From Rodentolepis nana (taxonomy: Eukaryota; Platyhelminthes; Cestoda; Cyclophyllidea; Hymenolepididae): a stretch of 13,648 nucleotides of DNA. The stretch covers positions 1-13,648 of the forward strand of contig UZAE01001369.1 in assembly GCA_900617975.1 (NCBI GenBank), in the 5' to 3' direction. A model generated the notes under the pieces. It had not been told where the DNA came from. It searched no databases and saw only the letters and a program-made list of their open reading frames with translations. Of this stretch, positions 7,855 through 13,648 are shown one piece after another; position 1 is the stretch's first letter, and each line of letters starts with the position of its first letter. The translations under genes were made by a program, and so were the position numbers.

Positions 7855-7990
7855 AGGTGAGGCAAATAGCTCAATGATTAGAAGCCAAATAAACTCTCTT
7901 ACTTGACTTCAAGTCTAGTGACCAGGGTGGATCTAAGGTTGAAATATTGATGATGGAGTTGGGGGGGGGGGGGGCTTATAAGTATTTTGG
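7855..7990 (+). mobile_element. tRNA-like relic followed by a G14 tract, possible degenerate SINE (plus strand)
   Basis: TAGCTCAATG (from 7867) matches the pol III A-box (TRGYNNARNNG, allowing the usual one-base spacer). TTCAAGTC (from 7909) matches the core of the B-box, at a spacing of about 40 bases as in tRNA genes. The cloverleaf stems are poor, so it is not an intact tRNA. Downstream, CCAGGGTGGATCTAAGG and a run of fourteen G (7961-7974) resemble the GGATCCAGG-plus-G-tract sequence I have met in dispersed repeats of many invertebrates; that comparison is from memory. No second copy is in the window. Confidence 0.4.
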
Positions 7991-9278
7991 AAATTTATAA
8001 GCAAATTGTCAATGATGACCCATTTTGAGCAATCAATCTAAATTATAATGGCTTCATTCTCTCAAAATCATGTCGCACTCTCTTCATTAACTGCTTTTTC
8101 CATAAGCAATATGTGCCAATATGTGCTAATTCAATTTGCTTAGAATGGTGACATCAAGTTTAATGCATCTGTCTGCAAAGTTAGAGGTCACTTGTCCATA
8201 CGATGGTTAAATGAATATGCTCTCCACCGCAGACTTCAACAATACTTACCCCTTAAACTAACGTTTCTTTAAGTTACTGGAAGAAGTCACGTGAATATTT
8301 CAAAATGTGCGTGAACTGTCATTCGCTTTGTCACAGATTGGCAATTGTGTTAAAATCGTAAGAGACTTGCATATTACTTCCATAACAAATGACTGAATTG
8401 ATAAAACGGAGTGCAAGAGGAGGTCGATATAGTCAAATCACCATGTCTTAGAGCGTTCATCGTGAAGTTTGACTTCGAGAACTTGAATATTTTGATCCTA
8501 AGTTATTGCTCTTCCCGTCTATCTACTATGGATATTAAGAAAATAGCAATAAATTGACCACCCTCGACAAGACATTAAATAAACTGAATTACGATGACAT
8601 AATTGAATTAATGAAACTCTCAGCTAAATAATTAGATTTAGGTATAAGACATGTCGTATAGAACTAAGCCCCTTATGAGAAAGTAGACGACACAATGTTT
8701 CCATAAATCAAATAGACCTAGGTGTATTCTTGCCTACTTCTTAACTCCTCAATTTCATATTCTATTAAACTCCTTTTTCTGCACTCCCTTCCAAAATTCC
8801 ATCCTCCGATAAAAATTTAAAAAATCATTTTTGTTTTTTTTTGATGTTGGCTTCGGAAACTTGAATTACAGCCTATTAAGAAGTTTTAAAGAATATCATT
8901 CTATTATTTAAAGCCAATTAAATTATGTTAAATAATGATGCATTTTTTGGTTGATCGTGCCAAATCTGATGGAATATCGTGTTCAAGTGGTAATTATTTT
9001 AAGAACTGACAACTCGAGTCCAAAAATCAACTGTGGTGGGGCTCTCTGCTACCTCGACTTTGACCCTCGTATTTTTGATTTCCCTCTCTGGTTATTCCAT
9101 ACTAATTGCTTTCTTCACTTAAAATCGTTAAAAAAAATAACTGTTATTACCTTTGGCAGTAATGATAATGACAAAGAGCCGAACGAGAAAGCACTGTTTT
9201 TTTAGCCGAATTATTGAATACAATGTTTGTCGAGGAAGTTTACTTAAATGTCTTATAAGTAGTTTAATGTCTCAACAG

Positions 9279-9335
9279 GAATTTCTACCCGCGCCTAGTC
9301 AGCAACGCATTCGCAGCGTTATAAGACACAATGAG
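9279..9335 (+). CDS. TBC gene candidate cassette exon (57 nt, phase 0/0)
   Basis: Bounded by acceptor aatgtctcaacag and donor GAG|gtaatt, this exon encodes 19 residues beginning EFLPAPSQQRIRSV and ending IRHNE. It is richer in G+C than the surrounding intron and has no stop. Its length is a multiple of three and both sides are phase 0, so skipping it keeps the frame. The segment falls exactly between the K-W-M-K helix and the K-G-I-P motif. RN-tre-type relatives, as far as I know the family, have no extra block there. That makes it either a lineage-specific insertion in the linker or an optional exon. No transcript evidence is available, so use is inferred. Confidence 0.6.
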
Positions 9336-9584
9336 GTAATTTATCGGTGAATAATTGCAGTGATTAGTAATTTCTTTCATTGGTTTCCAATCCATCTTAT
9401 TATAATTGCCATGATTGTTATTTGCTTAAACTCTAATTCCCCAAACTATGCACTTTCCATCCCATTCACCGTGATCCCGGTTGTAATAATCGTCTTCCTC
9501 ATCACACTCACCTAAGTCCTTACTTATATGAATAATATATATTCCAATGTAGATATATGTAATATGTAATATGCCTTGCTTCAG
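9336..9584 (+). other. Short TBC intron (249 bp)
   Basis: Runs from donor gtaatt to acceptor gccttgcttcag. AT-rich, with the short tandem-like ATATGTAATATGTAATATG near 9553-9573. Nothing else is recognised. Confidence 0.6.
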
Positions 9585-9686
9585 CTAATTCGACGAGTTT
9601 TCAAGGGGATTCCTCCTCGCATTCGCCCTCGAGTTTGGCCAATCCTACTCAACGTGGCGTCAGCTAAAAAGGATCGAGTCTATGAT
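9585..9686 (+). CDS. TBC gene exon with the start of the TBC domain (102 nt)
   Basis: Acceptor tgccttgcttcag ends at 9584; donor GAT|gtgagt, close to consensus, begins at 9687. Thirty-four codons include RRVFKGIPPRIRPRVWPILL. This is the opening TBC motif (R-R-x-[FY]-K-G-I-P then R-x-x-V-W-x-x-L-L), which forms the first helices of the Rab-binding fold. The two catalytic fingers of TBC proteins (I-x-x-D-x-x-R and Y-x-Q) come later in the domain and are not in this window. The exon is in phase 0 with the preceding ones. The next exon is not seen in the remaining 3.9 kb. Confidence 0.9.
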
Positions 9687-9757
9687 GTGAGTTTTTTGCC
9701 TTACTCCTGTGTGTTTGCTTAATTAGATGCACGAACCACAATGACACTAACGCTCGG

Positions 9758-9772
9758 GTATGTATGTATGTA
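9758..9772 (+). repeat. Short GTAT tandem repeat
   Basis: GTATGTATGTATGTA: three and a half units of a tetranucleotide shortly after the TBC exon donor at 9687. Confidence 0.7.
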
Positions 9773-10297
9773 AATAAGCCTTGATTCGTGTTTTGCTCAC
9801 AATACTGAGTCATTTTAGTTAAATAAATATCTCATCCGGTTGTCTTTACCTTCACAGCTATTGCGATGCCATGATTTTTTCCCTATTGAAGTCGAAAGAG
9901 GATATGTGATTTTTTAAGCCAATTCAATGGGGAAATCTTGTCTAATTTGCGAAAAGGACTTATTAATTATGGGACAATCAGTGAACAACTTTCAGTCGGA
10001 AAACTAATTTACTCACAGATAGAGAGTGGAATAAGATCTCTGTAGATCGAACTGCTTATAAACTTTGACCTTTGGGCACGTTGAAAACGTCTGAAGGAAA
10101 TTGGAATTACTAGAACAACGGGGGTGGGGTGGTGGACGTAGGACTTTCTGGACTAATTTCAGTTTATTTACCATCCGGAATTTGACAGAATTTTCACGCG
10201 AGCTTTAATTGGATTTTATTAAGCAGGGGAGTTAAATAGGCCTCTTCTCAATTCTCCTATTTTATTGTAATTGAATTAAAAATAAAATATTTTCTTC

Positions 10298-10327
10298 GTG
10301 TGAGTATGTGTGTGTGTGCGTGTGTGT
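10298..10327 (+). repeat. GT dinucleotide microsatellite, interrupted
   Basis: A run of GT/TG units with single interruptions (AG at the start, CG near the end), a typical microsatellite in intronic DNA. Confidence 0.8.
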
Positions 10328-10498
10328 TTAAATAATTTCGTCTGTCTGTCAAATGCTTGGTAAAGTTTTGTTGATGAACAAGTGAATTGCTATGGAATGT
10401 GATCATTAGCTTCAGCGGCAATTAATGTTTATGACTTCAAATAAGTCGTTGGTACCATTGACCATTGTTTCTCAAGGCTGGACGCTCAGTTGGGCGGC

Positions 10499-10557
10499 GG
10501 GGGGGGGGTTGTTTAAAAATGTTAATGAGGATGAGGGTGAAGAGTGCCGGGGGGGGG
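10499..10557 (+). repeat. Two long G tracts
   Basis: Ten G at 10499-10508, preceded by GGGCGGC, and nine G at 10549-10557. Guanine-rich on the + strand, with no resemblance to the SINE copies beyond the run itself. These tracts underlie the open frames on both strands here (10425-10694 plus, 10472-10678 minus), which I do not call as genes. Confidence 0.75.
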
Positions 10558-11462
10558 ATGTAATAACGATATTTGAGTTTTCAACCGCAAATTCAAGTGC
10601 TTTTGAAACTCCTAATTGGGAGCTATCGTCGACTTTAAAGGCTATTAATTGCCTTCTTAATTCGCTATCACTTTCCATTGTGTTTTCCTCTTGATTTATC
10701 GAGTTTTCACTGCCCTTTTTTGTAAAAGTCCTAAGGCCCTGTCTTCCTGTAGATGTTTTAGAACTTACAGAAAGTAAGGTCGGTTGAACTGTGACTTATT
10801 GAAGTGCTATCCCCAACTCTCTTGCGCGTAATCGAAGTATTTATATTTTCAGCGGATCATTTCGAGGTTTCTTTGCCAACAGGATGTATTCATTCACCCA
10901 AGTACTAAAACGCAAATAAATAGAAATCAATTTTACCAGCACTCATTTCTTCCTAATTCCTTTTTATGTGTGCTATTTTCCCTCAGTAGGAAGCATTGCT
11001 TGGAACTTTTTATGGACATCGATTTCTGTTCTCTGCTACACGTTTTGAATTGTGTTAGAATTAAGAAAAGAGATTTTCCCCGCTGTGTATGAAACAGGGT
11101 TTTCGAACCACTCCATTTATCCATTGGACAAATTTGTCTTATCATATCATATTTATTCAAGTAGAAAGAACGTTGGTTTTGTGTTGCGTTAGCGATGCAG
11201 ATGAATGACAATCGATTAAATAGATAAATGCTGTCTTCAGTATATGCCAATTCCCACTAGTATTCACATGAAGACCAAGTGAGCCATTCTCCCGTTGATA
11301 TTCGCCATTTTGCGGTTCTAAACCGCAGGTAAGGAATGTGCAACCTACACACTGTTGTTACTAAGATGATTAGTCAGCTTCTATCTGCATTGATCCACAC
11401 CCCCGCTGCAAAATAAGTCGGGGCGTTGTTTTGAAAGGTATTCTACTGTTGCTCAGATCGCA

Positions 11463-11484
11463 GGGAGGGGGGAGGGGATAGGGG
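11463..11484 (+). other. G-quadruplex motif
   Basis: Four G tracts of 3, 6, 4 and 4 bases are separated by loops of 1, 1 and 3 bases, which satisfies the usual G3+N1-7 quadruplex pattern with very short loops. It lies on the coding strand of the TBC intron, so the nascent RNA could fold it too. No role is shown. Confidence 0.75.
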
Positions 11485-11664
11485 TGTAGAAGCATTGATT
11501 TAACCAGACAGAGTCTATTAATCACACTCTACCAGGACAGACCATACTGTTTGATTTTATTTAAAAATGCACTAGTTCACTTAGAATTTAGCTTGGTAGG
11601 TAAGTAATTGACCGGAAAAGATTTAACCAACCATTGGCCTTCAACGTGTGAATGTGCCAACATG

Positions 11665-11685
11665 ATTGGTCCACAATGGACCAAT
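11665..11685. repeat. Perfect 9-bp palindrome with 3-base centre
   Basis: ATTGGTCCA and TGGACCAAT flank CAA. The ATTGG/CCAAT arms also make a back-to-back CCAAT-box pair, but nothing else suggests a promoter here. Confidence 0.6.
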
Positions 11686-12403
11686 TGTTGATTGATGGGT
11701 GAATTCGTCATTCATCAGCCTGGTGATGCATTTCTTGTGCACGGAAAGAATAGTTTTGTCTTCATATGGGTTTCTTTCCTTTTTTTCTAAGCATTAGCTT
11801 AAAACTGAACCAGAATTTGTCTTGATTTCATTACATGAATAGATTGTATCCATGTGTACTAATTTTAGTTAAGATAACATAAATTTCTGACTTGATTATC
11901 TTTATATAGTTCAATATATTCAATACATTAAAAAATATGGCAGTTGATTTATCATCTTTTATTCTTAAGAATTCCATCTTTTTAAATTAAAGGAGTTTAT
12001 CTTCCAGCCTCATTATTCTCATATTACATCTAACTTTTCGTTTCTTTCATGAACTACTGTTAATATTTTCTTCGACTCTTGATCTATCGATCAATGAAAA
12101 TGACAAAATAAGTAGACGATTATCAGATTTATTAACATGCGCTTTCAGATTTGCTGTGCAACTGTTTGGTTCGCCTTTTAGTTTCAGTTGCCTTGTTTGA
12201 GTCCTTTGTTTTAATTTACTCGTTTTACTAGGTATCAAATCGACCCCGATTTCGAAAAATCACTTTCCTTTTTTTGTGGAAAAATTTCGATGGTATGATG
12301 GATGGAAATAGGTTGTTGTAATACGACTTAGGCGTGATTTGTGCTTGAAATCTCCGTTTCATGTTCTTCCTAATCTTTCTTTGTTTCTATGTTTATTTAA
12401 ATA

Positions 12404-12424
12404 GAGAGGGAGGGAGAGAGAGAC
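12404..12424 (+). repeat. GA-rich simple repeat
   Basis: A purine run of GA/GGGA units in the last intron. A similar but looser GAGAAAGAGAGAAAGG stretch occurs near 13270-13286. Confidence 0.7.
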
Positions 12425-13612
12425 TTGGGACACCTATTTTTATTAGTTCCAGTTGCACAAATTCAAAAAATGCCACCCTGAGTTTATAACAGTGATAAGA
12501 CTTGGACCCGGAACTTGGGGGAGACGCATACACATGTCAAATTAAATGTTTCTTCAAGGGGAAAATAAGTGAATTTCCACCTTAAAATGGATAGAGGTTG
12601 CTTAATATTTTATTATCGATTTTTCTTGCGGTTTTTTCAGATTAATTTTTTATTCTGTTGGGTGAAAAGTAGACTTGATAGCTGATTTTCAAGAAAGAAA
12701 ATTTGTGCCTGCTTCTATTTTCATTAAAGTGCTTGAATTTCTTTGAACTTATCTAACATGCATAACTCTCATTAAATCTAATTGAATATATATAAGTCAA
12801 AATTGAATGTCAAATTCAAAAGGTTATTTTTTTGCTAAAAAATGTATTGCTTTTTCGATGTTTCTCAGGCCTGACATGAATCTCGTCTTCATTGGTTTAT
12901 ATCGTTCCAACAGGGTTACTTTTTCCCTCCCGCAGTGGTTCACACGATCCAGTTTTGGGGAAAAAGTTATAATTTTAGAAATTTGTGGGCATGTTGAAGA
13001 TATTTTACCTACATTTTCCATGTGCTGGTGCTTCGCTTCGGTAACCATCCTATTTTATGTGTCTTCGCCAGTTTTAAATCGCATAGTTTAAATATTTATT
13101 GCAGAATAAACGTCTTTGATTAATTAAAAGAGAGGGAAGCTTTTCACCAACTTTATCAGACCCTTTGTTACTTCAAGAAGGTGATTATTAAGTAGTGCTG
13201 TTTATCACTTGGCCTTATGAGCAAGACTCTGAAACTAATCTAAGGGAGGAATAGTTCTTATAGCTCTTGAGAGAAAGAGAGAAAGGTAAGGGGAATGGAA
13301 GAGCAGACAATAGATGGTGGACCAAGTTAACAAGTACTTTCTAACTGAGTTGATAAGATTGCTGACCTCTTCTACTTCCAATTTATCAGTAGGAATGTGT
13401 CTGATAGCATATATATCTTTTATTTTTGAAAAGAATTTTGTTTTTTAATGATTACTCATAACGAAAATACGGCTTTATTACATCTTGCAGTAGGTGCGAA
13501 ATGCTTCAATGTTTCCATTCTTCTATGGGCACTTCGGTTGTCTTTTTATTCTCGACCTCGGGAGTAGAAAGTAAAGCTGTCATTTTTTCACGACAGTTTG
13601 ATGTTATCATTT

Positions 13613-13648
13613 GTTTATTTATATCAAATGGCAGGCGTTTTGATAGTT
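13613..13648 (-). mobile_element. SINE-like repeat, copy C (3' end only, cut by window edge)
   Basis: The last 36 bases begin with TTATTT-type tail sequence and continue ATATCAAATGGCAGGCGTTT, which on the minus strand is the conserved 3' end CCTGCCATTTGA plus ATAA-type tail. It matches copy A (from about 186) almost base for base and is closer to A than to B. The rest lies beyond the window. Confidence 0.8.

Larger units (their letters stand above)
4118..9278 (+). other. Large TBC intron (5161 bp)
   Basis: This intron lies between exon 3 and the candidate cassette exon (or is 5467 bp up to 9584 if the cassette is skipped). It is AT-rich. It contains SINE copy B (6127-6448), two tRNA-like relics and a few hairpins, listed separately. 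In 4118-6062, 6462-7195 and 7990-9278 I see no gene, RNA gene or further recognisable element. The 89-codon frame at 4257-4526 is hydrophobic only because the DNA is T-rich. Confidence 0.75.
9687..13609 (+). other. Partial TBC intron (continues beyond the window)
   Basis: From the donor gtgagt onward I find no exon that continues the TBC domain in phase 0. Open frames at 10933-11250 (minus), 12807-13091 (plus) and 10425-10694 (plus) are of a length expected by chance in this composition and have no recognisable motif. The stretch holds GT and GA simple repeats, G tracts, a G-quadruplex motif and a small palindrome, listed separately. Confidence 0.65.

Noticed and set aside
9858..9905. Possible 16-codon exon (acceptor accttcacag, donor TAT|gtgatt, phase 0/0) after the TBC exon
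   Set aside because: Splice-like borders are present, but the translation (LLRCHDFFPIEVERGY) does not resemble the segment that should follow the first TBC motif. Short pseudo-exons of this quality are expected by chance.
10853..11089. 79-codon open + strand frame following ttatattttcag
   Set aside because: No TBC-like motif and low-complexity composition. The opposite strand is open over much of the same stretch, as expected from local composition.
10933..11250. 105-codon minus-strand ORF
   Set aside because: No recognisable domain, signal peptide or neighbour context. An ORF of this length is within chance expectation for the window size and composition.
12807..13091. 94-codon + strand ORF with a 74-codon minus-strand ORF inside it
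   Set aside because: Neither translation has motifs. An internal acceptor-like ccctcccgcag gives no sensible TBC continuation.
1..13648. CRISPR array, bacterial operon, phage or plasmid features
   Set aside because: No regularly spaced repeats, and all coding signals are spliced eukaryotic exons or LINE remnants.

Overview
The window looks like nuclear DNA from an AT-rich invertebrate animal. Genes are split by introns with GT..AG boundaries. There are no prokaryotic operons or ribosome-binding sites, and the non-coding DNA carries non-LTR retrotransposon and SINE copies. Proteins encoded by LINEs of the type seen here (RNase H followed by a Cys/His knuckle) are familiar from arthropods, especially chelicerates, but I cannot exclude another invertebrate such as a flatworm. 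The species is not determined.

Two host genes, both on the + strand, can be read. (1) The 3' end of a tetraspanin gene: one exon (1-113) with the CCG motif and most large-loop cysteines, a 655-bp intron, and the last exon (769-927) with the final loop cysteine, TM4 and a short cytoplasmic tail. (2) The 5' end of a TBC-domain (Rab GAP) gene resembling the RN-tre/USP6NL group: ATG at 3274, then exons 3274-3422, 3641-3683, 4022-4117, 9279-9335 and 9585-9686. The splice phases join perfectly (phase 2, then 0, 0, 0). The window ends inside the next intron, so the catalytic part of the TBC domain lies beyond it.

Between the two genes (928-3149) is a 5'-truncated LINE copy (2163-2911) bounded by a perfect 14-bp target-site duplication. 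It carries the end of an RNase H domain, one frameshift and a C-terminal Cys/His motif. Three minus-strand copies of a short repeat (about 174-508, 6127-6448 and 13613 to the window end) carry the same roughly 57-bp 3' tail as this LINE. The 6127-6448 copy has a perfect 13-bp target-site duplication, and the two complete copies begin at nearly the same 5' position. This looks like a SINE family using the LINE's machinery; all three copies are antisense inside introns of the host genes.

The 5.2-kb TBC intron (4118-9278) also holds two tRNA-like relics in opposite orientations (about 7200-7262 minus, about 7855-7990 plus) and several hairpins. The last partial intron (9687 onward) holds simple repeats, G-tracts and a textbook G-quadruplex motif (11463-11484). 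The rest of the intronic and intergenic sequence shows nothing I can support as a gene.

The points most worth following up are the SINE/LINE partnership and the symmetric 57-nt TBC exon. That exon inserts 19 residues into a segment that would align with relatives without it.
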